Assembly: GCA_034336665.1 (NCBI GenBank)
Contig: CM067566.1
Coordinates: 27,310,330 to 27,374,329 of the forward strand
Length of the DNA stretch: 64,000 bases
Direction: 5' to 3'
DNA from: Luscinia megarhynchos
Lineage: Eukaryota > Chordata > Aves > Passeriformes > Turdidae
The notes beneath the pieces are model-generated. The model did not search any database, was not told where the DNA came from, and worked only from the letters and a program-made list of their open reading frames with translations. The position numbers were made by a program, and so were the translations under genes. Positions 46,701 to 63,570 of the stretch are shown in pieces (the first letter of the stretch is position 1; each line of letters begins with the position of its first letter).

Positions 46701-49507
46701 TGCTTTTGGCACTGCCCTCTGGCAACGAATTTGGGGGTGCATGGGGAGCTGGGAGGAGCCATAGCTGGGGCAGGTGGCCCCAGTTGACTAAAAGGATATT
46801 CCAGACCATGTGGCACCATGTTCAGTATATAAAGTGTGGGGGAGGGAGGAAGGGCTTGTGGGGAGACTTTTGGAGTAATGTTTTGTCCTTCCAAGTCATG
46901 GTTATGTGTGATGGGGCTCTGCTGTCCTGGAGATGCCTGAACACCTGCCTGCCTGTGGGAAGCAGTGAATGAATTCCTTGTTTTGTTTTGCTTGTGTGTG
47001 CAGCTTCTGCTTTGCCTGCTAAACTGTCTTTATTGCAACCCATGGGTTTTCTAAATTCTACCTTTCAGATTCTCTCTGTGATCTCTGGTGGGGGAGTGAG
47101 TGAAAGGCTGTGTAGGGCTTGGCTGCTGGCTGAGGTTAAACCACAACACTTCAATGCTTTTATTTTCCTTTTTTCAGTCCTATCGGGACCTGAAGGAGGT
47201 GACTCCTGAAGCACTGCAAATGGTTAAGAGAAACTTTGAATGGGTTTCAGAAAGAGTGGAGGTACCTGTTTTTATGTGAACAACACATCTAGTCTTTGAT
47301 AACTGTGTGCCTTCAATCCTGTTGACTGCTCTTACATCTCTACTCTCTCTCCATTCTTTTCTCCAGTTGCTTCTAAAAACAAAGAGCCAAGGTAGAGTTG
47401 TGGTGTTAATGGGATCTCCTTCTGACCTCAGTCACTGTGAAAAAATAAAAAAGGCATGTGCAATCTTTGGAATTCCTTGTGAATTAAGAGTGACCTCTGC
47501 TCACAAAGGGCCAGATGAAACCCTGAGGATCAAAGCAGAATATGAAGGTAAATGCCAAGAAATACTGATTTGGATTGAAACAGCATCATGTTTCAGAATG
47601 ACCGGGCAACTTCAAAGATTTGTGGGGTTTTTCCATTTTTTGTTAAACAGAGCACCAAGCTGTTTCACACTTGATAGTAGCATGACTGCTCTAAGTAATT
47701 TTGGAGTAATGTGTTGTCTTACTGCCCTGCCACAACTTCCATTACTCAAAGTCTAACCTCTGCTTTTATCCCAATATCAGAATTGCTTTGCCCAAGCCTT
47801 GATCATGTTAATAGATTTATTGTAGCATCTTGCTGCTGGTGCCAGCATTTCTGAAACAAGGAAGAACAGTCTCTCTAGCTGACTGAATATTCTTATGAGT
47901 TATATTAGGCAGATGTTGCTCCCACCATGTTTTTCTGTTTGATGGAAATATTCTTGCTTATTACTTTAGGTGCCATGAGAAAATACCATGAGAAAAAATA
48001 CTTGCTTTGAATTACTCTTTGCCAAGAAGACTTAACATCTCTTCAGAAGTGTTTATAGCCTAGCAGAGGAGATACAGGAGATATTTATTTTTGTGGGAGT
48101 ATACACATTCTATGCATACCATTCTACTTGGTGAAACTACAGATGTGGTAACCATAGTTAAAACACTCACCTTGAGGTGAACTGTTTCAGATTTAAGGAG
48201 AGGAACACTTACAGATGCCAGAGGTTTAATGGCTGTGTTCTCTACAAAGCTAAGCAACACCTCTTCCTCTGATACTGAGACTTCCCCTCAGAGGCAGAGT
48301 AAGAAATGCTAGTTTTAGCTGTGGTAAACAGTAGCTGGGATTTAAGGATGTAAGATTTCTTACAAGAAATTTCTGTAAAGGAGGAAGTTGGACACAAAAT
48401 GTTAGTGCCACGTAATGGAATTTAAAGGATAGCTGCAGACACAATTGTGAACTTGGACAAAGTTCTCATGAAAGCAAGGGGTAGGGAGTAAGGTGGATTG
48501 CTTATCTCTGACTGTCTTCCTCCCCACCAGGAGATGGAATCCCAACAGTGTTTGTTGCAGTGGCTGGCAGAAGCAATGGTTTGGGGCCAGTAATGTCTGG
48601 TAACACTGCCTACCCAGTTGTCAACTGCCCTCCACTCTCAGCTGACTGGGGTACTCAGGATGTGTGGTCCTCTCTTAGACTGCCCAGTGGTAAGATAATC
48701 TTCAGCTTATGCTCTTGTTCTGATCTAGTTCTATTTTGTTGTTGTTGTTCTGCCGTACACACACGGGGCAAAACGTTGGAAAAGCAGCTGAGTCAGTACC
48801 AAGCAAAGTCTGTGGAAATGTCACTTAGAGGCTTTTACTTCTTATTGGCAAAAAGCCCAACAGACAAAGCAGAGATTATTCTACATAATCTTTGAAAAAA
48901 GTAAACCTTGTCTAATATCCTTGCTAAACATTTCATTTTTAAATTGAAAATAATATTAATGGAAATTTAAGCAATTAAATTTTGATGCATTTTCCTTGTG
49001 ATAAAATATCAAACAGTTATCTTTCTCAACAATCACTGCAGGTAAACCTCAAGTCTTAACTACTAATTCAGTGCATTTCTACCTATATGATTTTTAACTT
49101 TGTTAATAACTTGAGTGGAGGCCCAGAAATTTATTATCTCTGTAGAAGGGAGTCATTTGCATGATGGCTTTTGGAGTAACATGTCAAAAGCAGTCGTATT
49201 AAAAGTAATACTTGCTTTAAAAACTGGATCATGTGGCTTCTGGAGGCTGAAACAAGCCTTGTCCTAAATTGTTATTCAGAGAAAAATGTTTTGTTTGACT
49301 ATAAACTATGCTTTAGTAAATAGCATTCTCTTCTCTGCAGGTCTTAGCTGTCCTACTACTCTGTCACCTGAAGGAGCTGCCCAGTTTGCTGCCCAGATTT
49401 TCGGGTTAAACAACCATTTAGTGTGGGCCAAACTGCGATCCAACATGTTAAACACCTGGATCTCCTTGAAGCAGGCTGACAAAAAACTTAGAGAGTGCTC
49501 CTTGTAA
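40684..49507 (+). CDS. PAICS: PAICS, bifunctional AIR carboxylase / SAICAR synthetase (complete)
   Basis: Catalyses two successive purine steps in the cytosol: AIR plus CO2 to CAIR, then CAIR plus aspartate and ATP to SAICAR. Nine exons, all GT-AG, give 426 residues (human 425): 40684-40702, 41247-41444, 44217-44395, 45026-45205, 45296-45409, 47178-47261, 47367-47547, 48531-48689, 49341-49507. The N-terminal synthetase half has [43 protein letters not shown] and [16 protein letters not shown]. The C-terminal carboxylase half has [24 protein letters not shown] and [19 protein letters not shown]. The start ATG is in a good context (GCCATGG). No stop or frameshift. It shares its promoter with PPAT, so co-expression of the two enzymes is expected. 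Confidence 0.98.
41247..41444 (+). CDS. PAICS: PAICS exon 2
   Basis: 198 bases. [19 protein letters not shown], the ATP-binding start of SAICAR synthetase, then [14 protein letters not shown]. Acceptor follows a long T/G tract (ttgttcctgtag); donor GCTG|GTAAGT. Confidence 0.97.
41445..44216 (+). other. PAICS intron 2
   Basis: 2.8 kb non-coding. A candidate minus-strand solo LTR occupies 43183-43629; the rest shows no family I recognise. A 205-codon minus-strand open frame (42716-43333) overlaps the LTR end and looks like chance. Confidence 0.5.
43183..43629 (-). mobile_element. Candidate solo LTR of an endogenous retrovirus
   Basis: About 447 bases with TG...CA ends. On the minus strand it starts TGTGGATGATGGACTCC and ends CCAGAAACA, with a polyadenylation signal in ttttgcaataaagcagctc near its 3' third, as in R regions. 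I found no clear target duplication and cannot name the family, so this rests on LTR-like architecture only. Confidence 0.45.
44217..44395 (+). CDS. PAICS: PAICS exon 3
   Basis: 179 bases, ends in phase 0. [20 protein letters not shown] then [15 protein letters not shown], strongly conserved substrate-binding block. Acceptor tttttatttag, donor AAG|GTAAGT. Confidence 0.97.
45026..45205 (+). CDS. PAICS: PAICS exon 4
   Basis: 180 bases, 60 codons. [20 protein letters not shown] and [20 protein letters not shown]. Acceptor ttttcttaacag, donor AAG|GTATAA. Confidence 0.97.
45296..45409 (+). CDS. PAICS: PAICS exon 5
   Basis: 114 bases, 38 codons. [20 protein letters not shown] then [18 protein letters not shown], catalytic block of SAICAR synthetase. 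Donor CAG|GTGGTG is weak after position +2. Confidence 0.96.
45410..46555 (+). other. PAICS intron 5 before the LTR
   Basis: Non-coding, moderately AT-rich; a short AAT/ATA-rich patch near 46490. No other repeat recognised. The smaller introns at 44396-45025, 47548-48530 and 48690-49340 are also without recognisable content. Confidence 0.5.
46556..47148 (+). mobile_element. ERVL-type solo LTR (avian)
   Basis: About 593 bases resembling the common avian ERVL LTR: gttttggctggggtagg at the start, gctgagcagggcttacac, a TATA box in cagtatataaag (46824-46835), ggagatgcctgaacacctgcc, taaactgtctttattgcaac, and ending gaggttaaaccacaaca. No internal retroviral genes flank it, so it is a solo LTR. It lies in PAICS intron 5, ending about 30 bases before exon 6. 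Confidence 0.85.
47178..47261 (+). CDS. PAICS: PAICS exon 6
   Basis: 84 bases, 28 codons. [20 protein letters not shown], end of the synthetase half. Its acceptor (ccttttttcag) lies only about 30 bases after the end of an ERVL-type LTR. Confidence 0.96.
47367..47547 (+). CDS. PAICS: PAICS exon 7
   Basis: 181 bases. Start of the AIR carboxylase half: [18 protein letters not shown] and [19 protein letters not shown]. The preceding intron is only 105 bases. Donor GAAG|GTAAAT. Confidence 0.97.
48531..48689 (+). CDS. PAICS: PAICS exon 8
   Basis: 159 bases. [20 protein letters not shown] then [12 protein letters not shown] and [10 protein letters not shown], the CO2/AIR-binding region. Acceptor cctccccaccag, donor AGTG|GTAAGA. 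Confidence 0.97.
49341..49507 (+). CDS. PAICS: PAICS exon 9 (stop)
   Basis: 167 bases to TAA at 49505-49507. [20 protein letters not shown] and [16 protein letters not shown], the conserved C-terminus. Confidence 0.97.
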
Positions 49508-50580
49508 GTCACACTGACAAGTAACTGTTATTAGTTACACAAAGACAATGGCGTGTGCATATTCATTCATGTTAGGATTTACCCTTGGATGAGCCCAGAA
49601 GTCCTGCATCATTTCTTGCAGAAGAAAGCATTGTTAGAGCAGAATAGGAAGTCTGTTGTGTCCTTCCCTTGTGTATTTTTTTAATATAACAACTAAGTAG
49701 AGGTGGGGAAGTAGTATTTTAGGTATCTCTTTCTGTTGCTCCAGAATGGGGCTGTTCTGCTTTTTAGTCTATACTATACTGTTAACTACAGACTATGTCA
49801 AGAGAATGATTTGGTGCAAACTAAATAGAATTCAACTAGTCTTCTGCATTTCTGTAACAGCAACATTCTTCCATAGTATTAATGTATGTCTTGAAACTTA
49901 TTAAATGAACTGGACTGCTGACTAAGGCCAGTGTTGATGCTGTTCTGCTTGCAATGATATGTTTTCTATAGCAATAAAACGGCAACATATGCTATATTAA
50001 TAGGAAAAGAGTTTGGAAAAATGCTATAAGAGCCTGAAATAAATACATGCCTTATTTAAAAATATATATATACATACATCTATCTTTTTTAAAAATGTGT
50101 GTGTATATTTACCCCATTGATACCTTTTGGAGTGATGTGATGATGAAGTTAATACCAATTTGCTTGTTCATAACAAGCTATAAATAGAAATGGCTTGAGT
50201 TACCTGTAACTTGGCTTGTTGCCTGTTTGCTCTAATTCTTGCCTAGTCCAAGCTTTGTTCTTTTAAATACTGGGCATATCTACCTTCAGTAGTTCTATAG
50301 GGCCTATGTGATGATGTTGGACTGTCTTAATACACTTCAATAGCTGTAGCTATTCTATGTCTGTATTTCCTCACTCTTTGGAAATTTTACTGAACTGAAC
50401 AGGGGAACAAATACTAAAGCAACAAACTTCTTGGGGGGAAAATCTAAGCATGACTTTCTTGTCTTTGCACACACCAGTCTTCTGAGTAGTTAAGATTCTA
50501 ACAAATATGCAATTACTCAAAGTATGTAACATCTGTGCTTTTACAATTATAAATAAACTATTGAATGCAAATCTGCTTCA
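49508..50580 (+). promoter_or_regulatory. PAICS: PAICS 3' UTR with two candidate polyadenylation signals
   Basis: AATAAA at 49973-49978 and, in the stronger-looking context taaactattg, at 50552-50557. Either could end the transcript; alternative 3' ends are plausible. The extent is inferred. Confidence 0.5.
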
Positions 50581-50901
50581 TGGAGATTTATTGAATAAGT
50601 GCACTCAGCTGAATAAGCTTGAATAAGTGCTATCAGCTGTGGTACATAACTTCAGGACCTGAAATTAGGTAATAATGTTGTAAGAAGCTTATGCATTAAA
50701 ACCTGCATGGAACATTATTTGGTGACAGCCTTCTGAAAGATACTCTGCTACTTAATTGTCTCAGGAGTGCTGCTTTGACCTTGTGTATCTGTATAGAAGA
50801 GCTCTAAGCAGTGTTCCCTTGAATGCAAGGATTTAAAATTTGTCAAAGCTTACTCTAAAGTAGAAGAACTATAACTTTTCTTAAACATTAGGGGCATTTA
50901 G

Positions 50902-51772
50902 TCTATCGTTAGCAAATTTGCAGATAGCAGGAGGTTGGGTTGGCATATTGATCTGCTGGAGGGTAGGAGGGCTCTGCAGAGGGCTCTGGTGGCTGGATGG
51001 ATGGGCTAGCTAGGGCCTTTGATAGGAGGTTCAGCAGGACCAAGTGTTGGGTACTGTACTTAGGTCATGTGAACCCCAGGCAGCACTACAGGCTGGGGCC
51101 AGTGGCTGGAAAGCTGTCAGAAAAGGACCTGGAGGTGCTGATGACAGCAGCTGAACATGAGCCAGTGTGTGCCCAGGTGGCCAAGAAGGCTGATGGCACT
51201 CTGGCCTGTATCAGCATTAGTGTAACCAGTTAGACTGGGAAGTGATGATCCTCCTGCACTGGTACAGCTGCAGCTTGAGTGCTGTGTCCAGTTCTGGGCT
51301 CTCACTTTAAAAAGGACATGGAGATATTGGCACATGTCCAGGGAGGGGCAACAAGGCTCTGGAAGGGTCTAGAAAATGTCCTGTGAGGAGCAGCTGAGGG
51401 AGCTGGGTTTGTTTACCCTGGAGAGGGCTCAGGAGGGACCTCCCTGCCCTCCCCAGCTCCCTGGAAGGAGGCTGCAGTGAGGAGGGGTTTGGTCTCTCCT
51501 GCTGTGCCTGCAGTGAGAGGACAAGAGGAGACAGCCTAAAGCTCACACAGGGGAGATTCAGGTTAGATATCAGAATTTCTTTTTCACTGTCAGTGTTGTC
51601 AAGTGTTGGAGTGGGTTGCCTGGGTGGTGGAGTCACCATCCCCAGAGGTGGTCAAAAGGTGTCTGGACCTGGTACTGGGGGATAAGGTTTAAGGATTTAG
51701 GGGGTTATAGTGATAGTGCTGGGTGGATGATCTTAGGGGTCTCTTCCAGCCTAGATGATTCTATGATTCTAT
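50902..51772 (+). mobile_element. CR1 LINE copy, 3' 0.87 kb
   Basis: Long match to the CR1 3' third: the coded C-terminal part of ORF2 (around RLGPVAGKLSEKDLEVL and CAQVAKKADGTLACI), the conserved 3' UTR (gtggagtcaccatccccaga), and the terminal gatgattctatgattctat octamers. It is 5'-truncated and carries point changes and indels, so it is inactive. Confidence 0.93.
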
Positions 51773-54700
51773 ACTGCATTTTTTGAAGCACTGACTTTGA
51801 AGTAAAGATCCTCAGGACTGGGATTTTTTTAGCAAGCAAACTATTTACCAAGTTAATACTTGCCTGCATACTTGCCGAGGCACATCTGAAAGCATGCTGA
51901 CAACTCTCCTGACAAGACACTGACATTAACTTCAACTAGCAGAAGAATTAATGAGTGAAGAGTCCATGCTCTTTGTTGGCTTGGGTGAGTGAATTGGATC
52001 ATCTTATCTTGTAATCAGACAAGCACCAGAGCGAACAACTGTAAAGGAGGTGGCAGCGTTTCTTCCTCCTGGTGGCAGCAGCCTGCTCACTCATCTGCAT
52101 AGCAGTATTTAGCCTGAGGGTGAAGTTACACAGTAGGTGAAGGTGTCATTTCCTATTTGGCCCTACCCAGCACTGCACTGGGTGTTGGCTCTGATGGGTA
52201 GTCAACCTGACAAGGTTACTAGCCATCGTAGCACCATGCTGGATTTAAAAGCTAGAGCCAGCCAGCCACTGGTGTCTCTTCAGCCCACAGTGCTGTGCTG
52301 TCTGTAGTCTTCCTCCGTGCAATAACAATTAGTAACAGATGATGACTTGAATGTTAACACCTGAAATACTTGGTTTGGTCTCTAGTTACTTTTCCCAAAT
52401 TACTTTCACCCCAATTATACTAACTTCATTTGTAAAATTGTGCCAATTTACGTGAGGCATGAGCATGCTAAGTGCTTTAGTTGCCATAGAGATGGTCATT
52501 CTTCAGCTTTTGGATGGGATGGGTTGTCTGGGGGGGTTTTGTGCAGTCTGTATTGAACTCTCTAGTTGCAAATCCTTGCTTGAGCAGTTGCCTTGCAAAC
52601 AAGCACCAGGACACAGCAGCTGACATTAACACTGTGCTGCTGTGATCAGCAGACAAAATCTGCAAGGATTTTCTGTAGCTGCCCTTAAAGACAGCTGCCC
52701 TAAAGGTCAGCTGGTTAGTTTAGCTGAAACTTCTTCACAAAGATTTTGCTGTGAAATGAAAATGCTTCCCTTTGATTCAGCATTTCAGCTATTATGTTGA
52801 TGCAATAAACTTAAAATTGCTCCAGTCAGAAATTGTTCTTGTAGCACTTGTGCTTTTTCAGTCCAATTTAAAAAACAATCCTAACAAATTCTTGAATTAA
52901 AAAGTGCTTTTATCTTCACAGAAATCATTACACAGAGCAGTTAATTAAGTTTATTTGTATTTGGTAAATTGAGTTGAAAGTCTTTTAAGCATCTGATGTG
53001 GAACCTAGGACTCTGAATTAGATCATGTCCCAGTTAGCAGTTACCTGCTTAACAGTAAATGTTCTTTAAAGATATCAGCGAAGAACTGTTTGGACTTTGC
53101 AAAGGGAAATGCTGAGGGCAGAACTTCTTTTACATCCTACACTGCTTCAGGTACAGGTGAGTGGCAGCTGGTGCTCAGCCCTTGCTCACATAATTTCATT
53201 TCCACAAAAAAGCCACACCCAAAACCTCCCCATTTTGCAAAAATTAGGGGAAAATCAGTCATGGCTTCCACAGGTTTGTTCTCCATCCACAGCTCAAAGG
53301 TTAAAGCATCTCTCCAGAACAGTGAAGGCATGTTTTTAGTATCTACTGCCTGTGAAAAGCTGTAAAAGTGAATTGAAGGCCTAGAGAGAATGTGCTTTAG
53401 ACTTCTTGGGGATGGCATTAAGGCAGTCCCTGTTTTAAAGTAATTCATACCCAAAGAAAAATCATGATTGTTCCCCCACTGGAGTGGGCATCTGGACCTT
53501 TTCTTACAGCCTCAGAGATTTCTTTAGCATTGCAACTTAATTGAGAAATAGTGGTGGAAATTCTGAGCCATATTCTAAAATAAAATCAGAGGTGCCAGTT
53601 GCACTGTATTTGGATTGTGTTGCAGTTGGCATGGCCTGTGCATTTTCAGATGACACTTCCTGTTCAAAACTTCCAAAAGCTTATACATGAAAATGATCAC
53701 TGTTTGGGCTCAGGCAAAAATAAAGTGTAAATGTTGTTGGGATATTCAAGACTTGTTTCAAAGTATGCACTAGAGGAGAAAGTTATAAAAGTTTCATAGA
53801 GGTTTAATTAAAAAAACAAAAACAAAACAACAACAAAAAAACCCAAATACAAACTTAAAATCTCCTGCAGAGCTGAAGTGCCTCTAGAGTTGTACTGCAG
53901 TCCCAGTTCCCAGCTCCCTGCTCCACTTGTGATCTAAATGTGTGCATTCAAAGCTCCTCACTGTTGCTGTGCAATGGCTTCCTGGGTGAGAGGGACCTAC
54001 AGCTGGTTAAGGATTTCCTCTTGCACTTTTGGAGAAGCATTTTAGATCTTAACAGGGCAAATCAGCCTCTTACTAATCAGCTTTATCAGGATACACAAAG
54101 TTAATGTTCCAGTTGGGAACCTCAAAGCACAAAACCTAACATGCACTACTCTACATGTTGGAACAGCCTCCCTGGTTATAAGCAATTTGATCCCCTTGCT
54201 TCTGGAGGAAAGGACAAAACATAACCTTTCCCTCAATTCTTAGAAGAGTGTTTTAACCACCGCAGGCATGCAGAGATCTGTGGGAAGGGAAGATCACCAT
54301 CTCCCCTTTTCCCCCACGCTGTCTCAGTTTGTTTCCTTAAGTAACTGCAAGCAAGCTTACCTCTAGAGCTTTGGCTTTCTGCCTCGGGAATTCTCCTAGC
54401 AAGCCTCTGACAGGTCCTGTTGTCTTTCTTCTGATGATGACTCAGTTCAGCTACAGTGGGAAGCTCTCCACAGGACAGGATTTACTTCCTGAAGGGTATT
54501 CCCTGAGTGCAAAGGTGATCTTAGACAGACTTGTTCCCTGTGGGAGGTAAAATTCAAAACTTCTTCAGGAAGGAATGAAGATGCATTTGCACAGAAGTTG
54601 GTAAAAGAATGAACTGTAACAGCTTTTCTCTTTCCCCCCTATGACAGATGTCATCACCAGTGAGGAGGATATTTTCACAGAAAAATAGTGCAGCAAACAA

Positions 54701-57200
54701 GCTGCCAGAAGCTCAACAGATGCTTGTGAATATCAAGCATTAAGTTCAAGTCTTTTTCAATGACAGAGCTTTTCATAGAAAAAAATGGGCTGTCATTCAC
54801 TTGGTGCTTCCCAGACCCCAGGATTTCATCCAACAGGCACCTGAAGCATCTGGTCTGGTGAAGCATCAGATCTGGGTCTGATATGCTGGCAGAGGAAAGA
54901 GGATGGGCTGTGGCCTCTGCAAGGAACCCTCAGTGAGAACCAACTAAGGTCTGATGCAAGAGGGGAAAATAAGGAGGAAAAAAAAGAAAAAAACAAAACA
55001 AAACAAAACAAACAAAAAAAACCCCAAAAAACCAAAAACAACATCATCCCTCCCCTTACAGCACTGTCAAGGAAAGAAGCTGGTAGCCCACTTTGCCAAG
55101 CCCCTCCTACAGCCCTTTATGCTGATAAAGTCATTCTGAGCTGACAGACCAGAAAGCTCTTGAGCACAAGGAACAAACACTCACTTAAAGAGGTAATATA
55201 ATTAAGATGCCAAGCTCCAGAGAATTTGTTTGGATTGGAAAGTGACTGTATTTGTCTTAATATGGCACAGCCTTTGGTTTCCCATTACATCATTTCCCTT
55301 TTCTAACACTAAACATCTACTAAATGGCCAGTTTCATAGCTAGTACAGGTTCCTATTCAGTCTGCTTTAAAAGTTATTTCCAATATAGGACATCCTTCCA
55401 ACTTATTTACCAAACAAAACCAAACCCCTCAACTGGAATTGTGAAGACTTTAGGAACTGCTTTCCCTCTAACACCCAAAACATTTTGTCCTTGAGAGCCA
55501 GTCACATATTCATAGGCATTTCTGACTCCAGTTTAACTACATCACTGCTAAAATCAAGAGCTGGTTTTTTTTTAAATCCATGGTAAAATCCTGCTATATG
55601 TCTTTGCTTGTAAAAGCAGTTGCAGTCATGAGCAGACAGGAAAGCATAACTTCTCAAAAATCAAGGCTCAATGGACTCTATTTTGTTTTGTTTTGGTAAA
55701 GGCCTTAGAACACCTTAAATCCTATGATTAAACATTTTACAGCTTTAGGTTAATTGTAGAAAAGCATATAAATGAAAGGATAATGAACAGATTGCAGTGT
55801 GATACCATGGATACTACCTTCCTTAAACAGGTATTTCATCTACAAAGTGGAAAACCTTCCCATTATAAACCCAGCTGGACATAGCCAGGTCTTTACAGTC
55901 AAAGTCAGTACTGAAAAAACAACATCTCAGCCTTGGTGAGGTGCACGCCAGGCAGATGTGGTTTGTCTACTGCTCCTGACAGTAGTCAAAGACAACCATC
56001 AACCACTGTCTCTGGGAACTGTCCCTGCCTCAATGTCAAGTGAGCAGACCTGGTACTGTGGGGCTCCCTCGTGCTGCTCTCCAGGACTCAGCTGTGCAGG
56101 TAACTCTACCCTGTCTCATCTGTGATTGATGCAAGTGAGTCTAAAGCACAATTTGAGTATCCAGCACAGATTTACATACTGATGCAGAGCTCCAAGGAAT
56201 GGGTTAGATCACCTAAAAAAACCAAAAAGATGACCAAGTTTTGTAAAGCATTTAGCAATGTTTGAATCTGGCCTCATCTTTCACGGGGTTCAGAGCAAAC
56301 ACCTTTCTACTAATGTTCTAAGATCACTTCAAGTTTCACTCCCATCAACATATCTTACAGTCATCTTTGCACATTGTCCTTAAAGAAATTTAGGGCCAGT
56401 AAAGAAGGCCCACAAAGAAATAATTTGCTAGAACAAATGTGACAGATGTTTGCCAATTACCAAAAGAAAAATCAAGTTAGATAGGGAAATACAAAGTTGC
56501 CATTTCATACCAAGAAAACTGAACTTTCTAAACCTAATGTTCATCAGTGCTCATCCAGGGCAGCAAGTTGTTAAAGGAAATGATGTTTGGTCAAAGGTTG
56601 GAGGTAAGTATTAATAATAAATTAGGAATTTCAGTGAGATCTCTGGCCATAATTTAACAAAACAGGGAAGAAGTCCTTGCCAAAATACACATCACTTCCA
56701 GGCAGATATTTCTGAGTATGGTGACTCCACCCCATCACACTGAAGTTTGTGGCTTCTCTTAGATTAACATACATGCACATCCAATTCACTGTACAGCTAT
56801 TTATGGATCACCAATTTTTTGAGACACATCTAATTTTGTTCTCATGCTTACCCAAAGAACATCTCTACATCAAGTTGTCAATCTTATGACTGTACAAAGA
56901 AGGCACAATCTCATGAATAAGATGCCCCAACAATCATTTAGGGCAGCTCTTGTAGGCTGATCCAGGAACACTGCCCAGCAAAGGAGACTCCCTTAACTCT
57001 GACAGAAAATGAAAGGTTGACTCTTTTGTTGACTGTTGCTCATCATCAGGTAAGACTGATCATCAATGTTGTTGTACCTTGCTTACATAGAAAGTGAGCT
57101 TTCCTCTTTTCCCTTTTGCTCAAGTCTAGACCACTTGCATTCCATTCAGGTTTAATGACATTGATTTTGAACCTTACTATAATAATACAAAGAGATCAAA
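51773..57200. other. Intergenic DNA between PAICS and LONRF1
   Basis: No exon of a known gene recognised. Contains A-rich runs at 53809-53845 and 54973-55035 with AAAAC units. No SRP72 exon was seen, although that gene follows PAICS in mammals. Confidence 0.5.
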
Positions 57201-59598
57201 CTTTGTCCTTAGCCATCTTGTTTTATTGTTCGATAGCTAAAGAATCCATGCTGTGTGATGGGGGAGGGGAAGAAAATTTAAAAAATAACTGTAAGAAAGT
57301 ATTCCCCAAATTCAAAATACAATGTACAAAGTACAGCATGGTACTCTCTCCAACCTATTTACTGAAAGGGCTTTGCAAACATTCGAGTGTTGTTCTGCCC
57401 CACGGTAACTGCACAAAATGACACAATCTGGTACACAAAATACTCACTTTAAAAAAATTCAGTTTGAAAAACCTCTTAAAAATCTTTCATTTCCAATCTC
57501 AATTTTCTATTGTTCCCAAGAGCACCTAAAGATAATCACGTCTGTGGAATGATTACTGAAGAGTGGTACTTATAATTAGACTTAATGCAGCATTTGTTAA
57601 ACACAGTAAATTTGCTTTTTATACTGTTGTTGTTTGTCTTCAATAAAGCTTTTCCTTACATGGTTTATACAATTCCAGAAGTAAAACTCCTTTATGCACA
57701 GGGCAGTACAACCCAATTGACACTTGCATTGTTACTGTATTAAGAAGTCACGGGAGTTTATAAAGACATTTAAAAGCCACATCTTTCACCAGATTAAGGA
57801 ATAACCTGAGTTTCAAAAATTGAGTTTCAAACTCAAGCTCTTGGCAAGAATTAAAAAAAGAATTACCACTAGTTTATTTGGGTATTTCAAACCTGGCTAC
57901 AGGGACTTTTCACTGCCAAGGAAAAAAAATCCTGTCACCTGCATTCTTACAAAGATCATGGTGATACAAAGATTATATTTCTAGAGTTATAGCATATGGA
58001 AGTGCAAAAATAGAGGATCCCCTTTCTTCTTTTATTATGCAAATAAAGCTTCCAAAATATTCACCCAGGACTTTAGTCATACTTTAAAGGCGAAACTTAC
58101 CTTGGATAGAAACTGATATTGCAAGATGATCCAGCAGATTTCAGGCTGCCTGTAATATCCCCAGCTTTGAACTCCAGAAGAGAACAAGACCAGAGTATCT
58201 GACTAGCAAATCAGTGAAATACCTCACTGCTCTGCAAGGAAAAAAGTTTTCTACAACTTTTAAGTTTTGCAAAATGCAGACTTCATACCTCATTTGAACA
58301 AAGTAGAAAGAAAAGCAGGACACCAGGAAAAAACTTGTCTGACCAATAATTAGTCTGAGACAGGTACTATAATCAGATTATGAACATACCAGTTATGTCA
58401 TAAAGTGCTCACAACCTTAGTGTAGATTAAACAGCAGCTTCTGGATTTACTTAAGATCCCAGAACAGAAGCATACGGAAAAGGAAAGTGATTTTAAGTTT
58501 CTGACAAAGTTAAAAATATTACAAACTTTTAGCTTTTATTGAAAATTAAATATATTAGCAAAAGCAAGATTTAAGAAATATTTTACAAATGATTTACATA
58601 CAAGAAAGCCAGTATCAGACATATTCACAAATATGCAAACCTTTAATTACAAAAAGTACCTATTGGCAGCATGATGCTAACCTTGCCACTGCAGTGTGCT
58701 CTACTATTTATATGAATAAGGCATAGAACTCACATTTGCACCAACTTAAAAAGTTCAAATAAAACTTTAAGCTTTTGAATCCTGGATGCACAATCCCTGA
58801 TAGACACACGCACGCACACTCTAAGATCTCTTCTTCTAAGCTCTACAAACTAAGTGTGTGCTCTGGAAGAACAGCCTGAAAAGCCCAGTAGAAATGTAAC
58901 TGGTACTAGCATTTAGATTTCAGTTTCCTCTTTAAAATGTACAGGCCTAGGTATGTAAACCATATTCACAGTTTAAGTATTTTTAGACAAGTACCTTTTT
59001 TTTTCTGCATTTGTTCCTTAAAGTTGGCTCTCAGTTCAGCATACAGTTCATGTCACCAGTTTTGTTATGCATACATTTACAAGATAGCTTTAAAAAATCT
59101 GTGCCATATTCATGGTCAAGATAGTCAAACAAGAGTAGTAATATCCAACTGTGACATTCAATACTATATTTCAAATATTTGTGCAAACAGCAAAAAACAG
59201 TTGTTTGAGGCAAACATTTGCAAAACCTTTATTACCTCCTCAATGTTGTAAACTTGGACTGTCAGCCTTAAGTCCTGCACTTCCACACTTAGAAAAGTCA
59301 ATTGCTAAAATGATCAAGTCTCAAAAAGTTCTTTTCTACATAGTGCAAATTTTAATGTAGATAATGTGAAAAACATATCTAGCTGGATTGACTTTGTGCA
59401 ATTGTCAGTGGTCTTCTCTCATAGTTGAAGAAAGTGTGCATCCAATGAACCATGTGGTTCAGGAAGCCAGGAGGGTGGAGAGAAAAAACAGTTCCATTAC
59501 ACTTCTCAAACCAGTGCTAGATGTGCAAAGGCAGCAAAAATTCCAGCTGCTACTACAACCAGAACAGAGTAACTTTTCAGGAAGACGCAGGCGGTTAG
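57200..59598 (-). promoter_or_regulatory. LONRF1: Probable LONRF1 3' UTR (end uncertain)
   Basis: AT-rich sequence after the LONRF1 stop. Minus-strand AATAAA signals occur (TTTATT on the plus strand) at 59228-59233, 58535-58540, 58031-58036 and 57222-57227. Which one is used cannot be decided here. Confidence 0.35.
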
Positions 59599-63570
<3,972 letters not shown>

